A stretch of DNA of 64,000 nt, from NCBI RefSeq assembly GCF_014202415.1, contig NZ_JACHGR010000008.1, positions 62,001 to 126,000 on the forward strand. Reading direction: 5' to 3'. This document shows, piece after piece, positions 8,082 to 15,405 of the stretch. The notes beneath the pieces are model-generated. The model was not told where the DNA came from. It saw only the letters and a list, made by a program, of their open reading frames with translations, and searched no databases. The first letter of the stretch is position 1. Every line of letters begins with the position of its first letter. This stretch comes from Tolumonas osonensis. Lineage in GTDB: Bacteria; Pseudomonadota; Gammaproteobacteria; Enterobacterales; Aeromonadaceae. The position numbers were made by a program, and so were the translations under genes.

Positions 8082-9227
8082 ATGGACAATCCTACTTTCG
8101 ACTATAAGGCTCGCTGGAGCCGTGCGGCAGCCTTGATGGAACGGGACGGCGTCGATGCGCTGTTTCTGATGAAACCCGCCAACCTCGCCTATTTTACCGG
8201 TGATGGCCGGCCGTGTGCGCTGGCGCTGCTCACGCGGACACAGCGTTGCGTCGTGGCCGTGCCGGCGTGTGATGTCGCGAGTGTTCAGCGTGCCTCGGCG
8301 GCAACCGAGATTCGAGCCTTTCAAAGCGAGGCCGAGATGTTTCACGGTTTTCGCGATGTGCTGCAGGAGCTCGGTCTCACGCAGGCAACCATCGCAATTG
8401 AGAAGAACTTCTTCGACGCGGCACTCTATGACGTCTTTGTCGCCCATATTCTGCCGCAGGCCAAGGTCGTCCCGGCAACGCCTATTATCTCCCAGCTACG
8501 CATGATTAAGGATCCGGAGGAAATCGCGTGTCTGAAGGCGGCCGCACGGGTCGCGGATGCCGGTATGAGTGCGGCGGCGCGTGCGCTGCGACCCGGTGTC
8601 AGCGAGGCCGAGATTGCCGGTGAAGCGGAACTGGCGATGCGCAAGGCCGGGGCTGAGGGCTGGGCGTCAGTGACCTATGTAGCGTCAGGCTGGCGCTCCG
8701 CCATGGCCCATGGACCGGCCACGGCGAAGATCATCGCCGCCGGGGAAGTGGTTCAGGTGCATCTTGCGCCCATGGTGCAAGGTTACGCGGCGGATCTGTG
8801 CCGAACCTTTCTCATCGAACCGGTGCCGGTGGATGCGGCGAGCGCGCTGCATGCCTATATTGACGCGCAGGAACGGGGCATTGCCGCCGCCATATCCGGT
8901 GCGGTATTGCTGGGCATTGACGGCGCGATGGCCACGTCACTGGAACAGGCCGGATATGCCGGCAAATTCCTGCGGCCGGTGTTCCACGGGGTCGGCATCG
9001 AACACGAAGAAGCGCCCATTCCTGGCGGTCATGCCGTGATCCATGGCGAGCAGAAGGTCGAACATGTGATGGTGGGCATGGTCCTCGGTATTGGTAACTG
9101 CGGCATCTATCGCGAGACCTTCGGGGTACGGGCGGAAGACACGATCTGGGTCAGCGAAAGCGGGCCAGTGGCGCTCACCCGCTTTCCCAAATACCTGACT
9201 GTGCCTGGTAGCGTTGAAGCGAGGTGA
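8082..9227 (+). CDS. Creatinase-like M24 family protein with altered metal site
   Basis: A 381-residue protein with the two-domain creatinase/prolidase layout: an N-terminal creatinase-type domain (about 10-145) and a C-terminal pita-bread M24 domain (about 150-375). Of the five metal ligands of M24 peptidases, D238 (GYAADLCRT), H302 (FHGVG) and E352 (RAEDTIWV) are present. The first Asp position is H227 (VQVHLAP) and the EPG glutamate position is N339 (GIGNCGIY). Creatinases also lack the metal set, so an amidinohydrolase-like or other non-peptidase role is likelier than Xaa-Pro cleavage. A cupin gene follows after 4 nt. Confidence 0.7.
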   Translation: MDNPTFDYKARWSRAAALMERDGVDALFLMKPANLAYFTGDGRPCALALLTRTQRCVVAVPACDVASVQRASAATEIRAFQSEAEMFHGFRDVLQELGLTQATIAIEKNFFDAALYDVFVAHILPQAKVVPATPIISQLRMIKDPEEIACLKAAARVADAGMSAAARALRPGVSEAEIAGEAELAMRKAGAEGWASVTYVASGWRSAMAHGPATAKIIAAGEVVQVHLAPMVQGYAADLCRTFLIEPVPVDAASALHAYIDAQERGIAAAISGAVLLGIDGAMATSLEQAGYAGKFLRPVFHGVGIEHEEAPIPGGHAVIHGEQKVEHVMVGMVLGIGNCGIYRETFGVRAEDTIWVSESGPVALTRFPKYLTVPGSVEAR

Positions 9228-9231
9228 CAAC

Positions 9232-9543
9232 ATGCAGGTGCGGAATCTGTTTGTTGATGCGTTGCCTCCGGCCATGGAAGAGCGTTTTGAGCAGTTGCTG
9301 GCTGATAAGAATCTCGTCATCGAACGGATTATCAGCCCGGTCACCTATACGCCGCACGCGTACCGGCAGATCCAGGATGAATGGGTGGTACTGCTGCAGG
9401 GGCACGCCGTGCTGAATGTGGCAGGGGAAACGGTGGAGCTTGGCGCCGGCGATTATCTGTTTTTGCCGGCCGGCCTGCCGCATACGGTGCAGCAGGTGTC
9501 AGCCGGCGCGCTCTGGCTGGCGGTTCATCTGTGGCCGGAATAA
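9232..9543 (+). CDS. Small cupin-domain protein
   Basis: A 103-residue single cupin barrel. The family pattern is clear: QDEWVVLLQGHAVLNVAG, then GAGDYLFLPAGLPHTVQQV, the second cupin motif with its metal-type histidine. The short length and DEWVVLLQG stretch match a common group of stand-alone cupins of unknown substrate. ATG at 9232 follows GAGG at 9220-9223. It begins 4 nt after the M24 gene and is probably translated with it, so the two may act on the same small molecule. An in-frame TTG at 9214 is less likely. Confidence 0.82.
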   Translation: MQVRNLFVDALPPAMEERFEQLLADKNLVIERIISPVTYTPHAYRQIQDEWVVLLQGHAVLNVAGETVELGAGDYLFLPAGLPHTVQQVSAGALWLAVHLWPE

Positions 9544-9552
9544 CGCCGCCGG

Positions 9553-10029
9553 TCAGCCATAATTCTTGTGCTTGAAGCGGATCCAGCCGTCCGGTTGTTT
9601 TTGTTCCGGATCATGATGCGTCTGACGCAGCACCCCGCCCTGTTCGTTCCAGAAATAACGGCCGCGGATCAGCAGCTCACTGCCGGTTTTCAGCCCTTCG
9701 ACGCGCGGCGCGATCTGCAGGTTGTGCTCGATCAGCAGCGGCTTGCGGTTGGTCAGGCGCACCACAAAGCGCTGATAGCTGACGACGTCCCGCTGTTCGT
9801 CCGGCAGGATTTCGGTGACCCAGCCCACCACCACCAGCAACTGGTCCTGCGCCTTATTCTGCAGTGCCCGCTCCAGAATAGCCTGCGCGGTCGGCCGGCT
9901 GGCGGAGGTCATGGCATCCACCTCCACCTCTTTGGCCATCAGCCAGTGTTCCCGGATATGTGGCCATTCCATCACGCCGAATGTCGCCAGCCCCAGCACG
10001 GCCACCAGTAAATAATGTCCTTTTTTCAC
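9553..10029 (-). CDS. DUF3465 family protein, last gene of the iron cluster
   Basis: A 158-residue protein with an N-terminal membrane anchor or uncleaved signal (KKGHYLLVAVLGLATFGVM) and a periplasmic domain. The C-terminal half carries the DUF3465 pattern: LLIRGRYFWNEQGGVLRQTHHDP and DGWIRFKHKNY. The fold is probably OB-like; function is unknown. It begins 20 nt beyond the TlpA-like gene on the same strand, so it looks like the eighth member of the FTR1/P19 operon. In Campylobacter the corresponding cluster ends with a second thioredoxin-like protein instead. Confidence 0.72.
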   Translation of the reverse strand: MKKGHYLLVAVLGLATFGVMEWPHIREHWLMAKEVEVDAMTSASRPTAQAILERALQNKAQDQLLVVVGWVTEILPDEQRDVVSYQRFVVRLTNRKPLLIEHNLQIAPRVEGLKTGSELLIRGRYFWNEQGGVLRQTHHDPEQKQPDGWIRFKHKNYG

Positions 10030-10049
10030 GAAACAACAGACCTCTCGCT

Positions 10050-10535
10050 TTACGGAATAAGTTGTTGGAATTGTCGATCCAGTTCGGCCGGTTTCTGCAA
10101 ACCGAGCGATTGCGCCAGCAGACGGCCTTCGCGATCCAGCAGATAGGCCGACGGGGTGCCCTGCAGCTGATAGCGCTCACTGCTGATGTTGAGCTGATCG
10201 CGCAGTTGCGGGTAGGTCAGCCCCATCTGTTTTTGTACCGCGCGGATCCGTTCTGCACTGGCATCGGTATTGATGCCGACGACCACCAGATCCCGCGGAT
10301 AACGCCGAGACAGCGCCTGCAGATGCGGCATTTCCGCAAAGCAGCCGCCACAGCTGTCAGACCAGAACACCAGATACACGTATTTCCCCTGCCACGCTTT
10401 CAGGCTGGCAGGCTGATCTTCCAGCGTCAGGGCAGCCAGTTCCGGCGCCGGGGCACCGGTTTTCAGCTGCGCTTCTTCCTGACATCCGGCCAGCAACGCG
10501 GCCAGCAACAGTACCCTAGACAGCAACCATGTCAT
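10050..10535 (-). CDS. TlpA-like thioredoxin-fold lipoprotein
   Basis: A 161-residue lipoprotein: signal sequence MTWLLSRVLLLAALLAGC, with the lipobox LAGC placing the mature Cys at residue 18. A thioredoxin/TlpA fold follows, with FWSDSCGGCFAEMP (active-site CGGC) and GTPSAYLLDREGR (the cis-Pro region). Likely a periplasmic, membrane-tethered thiol reductant. Thioredoxin-like proteins occupy this position in the Campylobacter P19 cluster, where they are thought to support P19-dependent iron import. It overlaps the end of the ABC ATPase gene by 20 nt. Confidence 0.82.
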   Translation of the reverse strand: MTWLLSRVLLLAALLAGCQEEAQLKTGAPAPELAALTLEDQPASLKAWQGKYVYLVFWSDSCGGCFAEMPHLQALSRRYPRDLVVVGINTDASAERIRAVQKQMGLTYPQLRDQLNISSERYQLQGTPSAYLLDREGRLLAQSLGLQKPAELDRQFQQLIP

Positions 10536-11193
10536 CGGTCGTATTCTCCACCAGTTTGCCGTGCTGCAGCCGGATCACCCGGTCTGCCACTTTTCCCAGT
10601 TCCGGGTTATGCGTCACCATCACGATGGTGCGCCCTTCCGCATGCAGCTGGCGCAGCAAAGCCAGTACCAGCTGTTCGTTCTGCTCATCCAGATTACCGG
10701 TAGGTTCATCGGCGAAGAGGATTTCCGGGGAATTGACCAGCGCCCGGGCAATGCAGACACGCTGCTGTTCGCCGCCGGACAGCTGACTCGGCAGATGGTC
10801 GAAGCGGTGGGCCAGCCCGACCTGGGTCAGCACCTGCTGCGCCGCGGCCAGATCCACCACACTGTGATAATGCTGCGCCAGCATCACGTTCTCCAGCGCA
10901 CTGAGATACGGGATCAGATGGAATTGCTGGAACACCAGCCCCATCTTGTCGGCGCGAAACAGCCGACGCTGGTCTTCATCAAACGCGCTGACATCTTCGT
11001 TATCCAGCAGCAGTTGGCCGCTGCTCAGGGTATCCATGCAGGTGAGGATGTTCATCAGCGTGGTTTTACCCGAGCCGGAGGCGCCCATGATGGCGACGAA
11101 TTCGCCCTGCCGGATGCGGATATCGATCTTGTCGAGGGCCGCCACATTGCCGAAATGCCGGGACAGTTGCCTGGTTTCAATCACTAAATTCAC
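10516..11193 (-). CDS. ABC transporter ATP-binding protein (MacB/LolD type)
   Basis: A 225-residue ATPase with Walker A GASGSGKTT, Q-loop region VFQQFHL, signature LSGGEQQR and Walker B ILFADEPTG. The length and sequence match the LolD/MacB/FtsE group, which powers FtsX-type permeases rather than classical import channels. It sits between two FtsX-like permease genes and a TlpA-like gene, so it is the energy subunit of the P19-linked ABC complex. Gaps are minimal (1 nt to the upstream permease), indicating one transcript. Confidence 0.88.
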   Translation of the reverse strand: MNLVIETRQLSRHFGNVAALDKIDIRIRQGEFVAIMGASGSGKTTLMNILTCMDTLSSGQLLLDNEDVSAFDEDQRRLFRADKMGLVFQQFHLIPYLSALENVMLAQHYHSVVDLAAAQQVLTQVGLAHRFDHLPSQLSGGEQQRVCIARALVNSPEILFADEPTGNLDEQNEQLVLALLRQLHAEGRTIVMVTHNPELGKVADRVIRLQHGKLVENTTDDMVAV

Positions 11194-11194
11194 A

Positions 11195-12334
11195 TTATTC
11201 TCCTTTCAGGATACGCGCCGGTTCCAGCGCCAGCGCCCGCCGCACCGGCACCACCGCCGCAAAGCCGGCCACCGACAGACTCAGCAGGAAGGTGAGCGGA
11301 ATCACCGGCCAGCGCATGCTGATGGACGCCGAAAACACGGTCTGGCCCAGTACCTGTGCCAGCAGCCAGCCAGCCAGCAGCCCGGCCACGGCGGCGATAC
11401 TGGTGACCAGCAAAGTTTCGGTAACGATCTGAACGACAATCGCCTTGCGGGAGGCACCGAGCGCTTTCTGCAGGGCAAACTCCCGGCTCCGCTCGCCGAT
11501 CAGCGCCATCAGCGTGGTGTTGACGCAGAGGGTCGACAGCAACAGGATCACCACCGACACCATGCCCATCAGCCCCTGGATCTTGAACAGCACCGCGCCT
11601 TCGTTGGCCGAGACCTTGCGGATCGGGCGCACCTCCAGATCCGGATAGGCCGCTGTCATCCGGGCCGCCAGTTGTTCCACCTGACCATTACGGTTATCCA
11701 GACTCATCAGCCCGTGGCTGATCTCGCCCGGCCGGTTGAGCCACTGCTGCGCCAGTGACAGATTGACAATCAGGTAGTAGTCGGTGGCATCACCCGCTTC
11801 GACAATGCCTTTGATGGTCAGGGTATGCCGCCGCCCGTCCTGAATCAGGGTGATGGTATCGCCGGGTTTGAGCTCCAGCCGTTCGGCCAGTTTCTTACCC
11901 ATCATGGCGTTGCGCTCGTCAAAACCGACACTGACCCGCTCGCCACTGATCTGCCAGTAGGGCGACAGGGCTGCCAGCGCCTCGAAATTGCTGCCCATCA
12001 GCACCACGGTTTCCTGCTCAGTGCGGGCCATGCCATACAGAAAACCGCCCATCGCCTGTACGGCTGTAGCCGGCGGCAGCGAGGCAGCCTGCAGCCAGGT
12101 CTGCTCGGCAACTGCATGTCCCTGTTTCGGCCCGACATACAGATTGGCGCCGAAAGTACGCAGTTCACGGCTCATCTTGGCGTCAATATCGAGATACAGC
12201 GCCGCCATGGCACAGATAATCATCGCGCCGACCAGCAGCGCCATAAACATCACCAGCATCCGGGACCGCCGTACCCACAGCGCACGGCGGATCAGCACCC
12301 AGAACAGGGAAGAGAGGGAGGAATTAGCGGCCAT
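11195..12334 (-). CDS. FtsX-type ABC permease (second of two)
   Basis: A 379-residue MacB-like permease: an N-terminal transmembrane helix (about 20-45), a periplasmic MacB_PCD-like domain to about residue 250, and a C-terminal FtsX domain with three helices ending VPVRRALALEPARILKGE. The ERSREFALQKALGAS motif is the coupling-helix region that contacts the ATPase. It overlaps the end of the other permease gene by 11 nt. With that permease and the ATPase it would form a mechanotransmission-type complex for the iron system, as in the Campylobacter P19 locus. Confidence 0.82.
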   Translation of the reverse strand: MAANSSLSSLFWVLIRRALWVRRSRMLVMFMALLVGAMIICAMAALYLDIDAKMSRELRTFGANLYVGPKQGHAVAEQTWLQAASLPPATAVQAMGGFLYGMARTEQETVVLMGSNFEALAALSPYWQISGERVSVGFDERNAMMGKKLAERLELKPGDTITLIQDGRRHTLTIKGIVEAGDATDYYLIVNLSLAQQWLNRPGEISHGLMSLDNRNGQVEQLAARMTAAYPDLEVRPIRKVSANEGAVLFKIQGLMGMVSVVILLLSTLCVNTTLMALIGERSREFALQKALGASRKAIVVQIVTETLLVTSIAAVAGLLAGWLLAQVLGQTVFSASISMRWPVIPLTFLLSLSVAGFAAVVPVRRALALEPARILKGE

Positions 12335-13601
12335 ACAGTACCTCCACCGGATACAGCCGGGCTATCTGCCGGGCCGGGAACCAGGTACCGATCAGCGCGA
12401 TGAGCACCGACAGCAGCACCACCACCGGCACCACCAGCCAGGCAAAACTGAGGGGATTACCAAACAGCGTCATGCCGATCAGCCAGGCACAGCCCCAGCC
12501 GGCGACACAGCCGGCCAGGCCGCCGATCAGGCCACTCAGCGCCGCTTCGGCGTAGAACAGCAGACCGATCTGCCAGAGTTCGGCGCCGAGCGCCTTCATC
12601 AGACCGATTTCCCGGGCCCGCTCCAGCAGATTACTGGTCATCAGCGAGGCAATGCCCATCGCTGACGCTACCAGTGCCACCAGCGTCACCACCGCCAGCA
12701 GCAGCTGAATCTTTTCAATCACTACCCCTTCCGAGGCTGCGACCTGCCAGATCGGCCGTACGGCACTGCCGGAAATCGCGTCTTCCAGCTGATGCGCAAT
12801 GGAAGAGACATAGGCGGTGCAGTACCACAGATCATATTCCTGCGCCGTCAACGCATCGAGATCCTGCCGGGCCTTGCGGGAAAGCGCGTTCTCCGGCACC
12901 GTCAGCGCGGAAACCCGGACGCGCTGGATCTTGCCGGGCAGATCCAGTAACTGCTGGGCATAGCGCAGTGGCATCAGCAGGCGCTGATCCTCGGCGCCAC
13001 CGCTGCGCAGGATCCCGCTGATGGTGAAGGTCAGACGCTGTGATCCGGCCTGCAAGGTGATCGGCTGATCCACCTGCAGCCCGAGCTGATCCGCCAGAGC
13101 CTGTCCGGCCAGCACTTGCGGCTGGGTATCGTCCGGCCAGGCCCCGCTCACCTGCCAGTACGGGCTCAGGATCTTCTGTCCGGTGCGGTAATCCTCTTCA
13201 TCCGGCACCACAATCGCGTGATCGAAGAAGGTGCCTTCAATCTCGATCTCGTGCTGACCGAAACGGACCAGCCCGTTCAGCTCCGGCGCAAAGCCGACGA
13301 TATTGTTGCGCCAGAAAATATCCTTGATATTGGGCAGCTCTTTCTCGTCCAGAAAGTCCTGTCCGGCCAGCGGATTATGCCCGGCGTCGCCGAACAGCTC
13401 CGGCAGCACGCTCTGACTGGCCGGTTCCACCAGAATATTAGCACCATAGGTTTTCAGCTCGCGCGCCATCTTGTCGCCGATATCGATGGAGACCGCCAGC
13501 AGCGCCGACACCAGGGTAGCGGCCAGAAAGATGGTAAACACTGCCAGCAGGCGACGCCGGTGCTGACGGCGCCACGATTGCAGGATCAGACGCAATAACA
13601 T
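12324..13601 (-). CDS. FtsX-type ABC permease (first of two)
   Basis: A 425-residue permease of the same family as its downstream neighbour. It has an N-terminal helix (about 15-40), a larger periplasmic domain, and a C-terminal FtsX domain with the coupling motif ERAREIGLMKALGAE and the ending FPARQIARLYPVEVLYGR. Two related permeases in a row suggest a heterodimeric membrane unit. The start overlaps the stop of the DUF2318 gene by one base, so translation is coupled. Family membership is clear; what is moved or mechanically coupled is not shown by sequence. Confidence 0.82.
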   Translation of the reverse strand: MLLRLILQSWRRQHRRRLLAVFTIFLAATLVSALLAVSIDIGDKMARELKTYGANILVEPASQSVLPELFGDAGHNPLAGQDFLDEKELPNIKDIFWRNNIVGFAPELNGLVRFGQHEIEIEGTFFDHAIVVPDEEDYRTGQKILSPYWQVSGAWPDDTQPQVLAGQALADQLGLQVDQPITLQAGSQRLTFTISGILRSGGAEDQRLLMPLRYAQQLLDLPGKIQRVRVSALTVPENALSRKARQDLDALTAQEYDLWYCTAYVSSIAHQLEDAISGSAVRPIWQVAASEGVVIEKIQLLLAVVTLVALVASAMGIASLMTSNLLERAREIGLMKALGAELWQIGLLFYAEAALSGLIGGLAGCVAGWGCAWLIGMTLFGNPLSFAWLVVPVVVLLSVLIALIGTWFPARQIARLYPVEVLYGR

Positions 13602-14836
13602 CAGTGATGCTCCTGTTGTTCCACGGCGGCGCTAAAGTAGGCCGTGCCGTTTTCCAGCTCCTGCCGGCTGATCAGCAGTTCCTGTTTTTCGCCGTCACCG
13701 GCCAGTTGCCATGCTTCCAGCGGCACCGGATTACAGCCACCGGGCTTGCCGATCGACGGAATAAAGATATGCACGCCGCAGGCAACGCAGATGATCTGGT
13801 TACCTTCCTGGATGTAGCCCTGATCGCCACAGAGCAGACAGGCATCAAAGGCGACGCCGAATTTCAGCTGTTGCGGATAGCGGTTGATCACGATGAAACG
13901 CACCACCTTGCCGTCAGGGGCGACCCACGCAAAGCGGTGCAGATTGCCGTCGCGTATCGCAGAGACCGGAATATGCACCTTGCCATCGGCGGCGATATGC
14001 ACTTCGGTGGCAGCCGACAGCTGCGGCGGCCGCGAGGCCACCAGATGCCAGTACAGTCCCGGCTGCAGCGTCAGCACTACCAGCAGGAGATGGGCCAGAT
14101 GCCAGCGCCGGGCCAGCAGATACTGCGCACTGGCCTTGCGCTGCGGATTGCCGGCCTCCGCCGTCTGCAACGCAGCTTTCAGCGGACGCAGCCACTGCCA
14201 CAGCCCGACAGCGCCCAGCGCAGCCAGACCGGTTAGCGCGGCAAAGGGTAGCAGCGTCTGCAGACTGGTGACTCGGGCGATGTAACTGAGCAGCACGGTC
14301 TGCAGCGGCAGCACACCCAGCTTGATCAGGCTGAGCAGCAGCTCACCGGATAACGGCAGGGCGTAAAGGAGGAACAGCAGCCACAGCAGCGCTCGGCGCC
14401 ATTGCGGCAACTGATTGATCAGACGGGCCGAACTCAGCGCCAGCAGCGCCGTCATCAGGACGCCGGCCAGCACCGCGCCGGCATTCAGCAGCAGCGCCGA
14501 GTTGATCACCGCCGTGGCGGTAAAGTTCTGAATATTCGGATCGCGGATGAACAGCAGCCCGCTCATCAACGCGAAGGCAAAAGTAAAGCCGGTCCGGCCC
14601 CAACGGCCGGCCGGCAGTACCAGCAGAAACAGGAGTGGCAGCAGCAGACGGTAGCCGTGCAGTGCCAGTAACGGCAGTTGTCCGCCCGGATACAACTGCC
14701 CGACGAGCCCGCCCGCCAGCAGCCCGACGACCATCGCCGGGATCTGTCCCTGCCGGCTGGCCGGCGGTGGAGCCAGCGCCAGCCAGAGCGCCGGCAGCAG
14801 ACCGGCCAGTAATACGGCAAAAAAGAAATAACTCAT
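13601..14836 (-). CDS. DUF2318 membrane protein with cysteine-rich metal site
   Basis: A 411-residue protein with eight or more hydrophobic helices over residues 1-290, then a soluble C-terminal DUF2318 domain. That domain contains FDACLLCGDQGY and IICVACGVHIFIPSIGKPGGCNP, i.e. two CxxC pairs plus a later Cys, suited to an Fe-S cluster or another metal. It corresponds in position and family to the membrane protein between p19 and the permeases in Campylobacter. A role in electron transfer for ferric or ferrous handling is plausible but is inference. It follows p19 by 45 nt. Confidence 0.82.
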   Translation of the reverse strand: MSYFFFAVLLAGLLPALWLALAPPPASRQGQIPAMVVGLLAGGLVGQLYPGGQLPLLALHGYRLLLPLLFLLVLPAGRWGRTGFTFAFALMSGLLFIRDPNIQNFTATAVINSALLLNAGAVLAGVLMTALLALSSARLINQLPQWRRALLWLLFLLYALPLSGELLLSLIKLGVLPLQTVLLSYIARVTSLQTLLPFAALTGLAALGAVGLWQWLRPLKAALQTAEAGNPQRKASAQYLLARRWHLAHLLLVVLTLQPGLYWHLVASRPPQLSAATEVHIAADGKVHIPVSAIRDGNLHRFAWVAPDGKVVRFIVINRYPQQLKFGVAFDACLLCGDQGYIQEGNQIICVACGVHIFIPSIGKPGGCNPVPLEAWQLAGDGEKQELLISRQELENGTAYFSAAVEQQEHH

Positions 14837-14881
14837 GATATCTCAGATAATTACGTCAGACTGCTGCCAGCCGATTACGAC

Positions 14882-15403
14882 TTATAAGCCGGTGTATTTG
14901 AAGGTGTAGCTGACATCAAACGGTTTCCACCAGCGGCCAACGCCGGTTTCCTTGTCGGTATGACGGTGCATGCCTGCCTTTGCCGGCGGATCGATGCGGT
15001 AGGTCACCTTGTAGTTACCAACGCCCATCATCTTGATATTGGCGCCGTAATGCGGACCGTCACCGGCGACCATCGGCATGAAGGTACCCTGCTGGGATTT
15101 GCCGGTATCGGTGTTGGTCAGGGTGTAATTGATGGTCAGGTAAGGGATCCACTCCCCGGCACCAAAGCCATTCTTGTTGCCTTCGACCGCGTGAATATCG
15201 GCTTCCAGATGAACATCCGACTGCGCGGCCGGCAAGCCCATGCCCCGCGGTTCCATGTCGATCGGCTGCAGGTAAACCGCGGCGATCTCCATTTCATTGA
15301 TGATGATCGGTTCCCCGGCCGGGTATTCCTGGAAGGCCAGGGCCGCCGGTGCCGCCATCAGACCCGAGAGCAGCGTTGCAGTACAGAATGGGTTGAACTT
15401 CAT
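14882..15403 (-). CDS. fetP: Periplasmic P19-type iron-binding protein
   Basis: A 173-residue exported protein with a clear signal peptide (MKFNPFCTATLLSGLMAAPAALA, cleavage near 24). The mature part matches the P19/Tpd family: MEPRGMGLPA, SDVHLEADIHA and HYGANIKMMG. It has the conserved Met and His residues that bind copper and iron in P19 of Campylobacter jejuni and FetP of E. coli. It is thought to hand iron to the FTR1 permease encoded 2 nt upstream. Tight spacing shows they are one transcript. The symbol fetP follows E. coli usage. Confidence 0.88.
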   Translation of the reverse strand: MKFNPFCTATLLSGLMAAPAALAFQEYPAGEPIIINEMEIAAVYLQPIDMEPRGMGLPAAQSDVHLEADIHAVEGNKNGFGAGEWIPYLTINYTLTNTDTGKSQQGTFMPMVAGDGPHYGANIKMMGVGNYKVTYRIDPPAKAGMHRHTDKETGVGRWWKPFDVSYTFKYTGL

Positions 15404-15405
15404 GG

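Noticed and set aside
9960-11758. Plus-strand open frames of 200-270 codons across the iron operon
   Set aside because: They are antisense to the ABC ATPase, TlpA-like and permease genes, with Arg/Gln/His-rich translations and no domain; the minus-strand genes have complete motifs.
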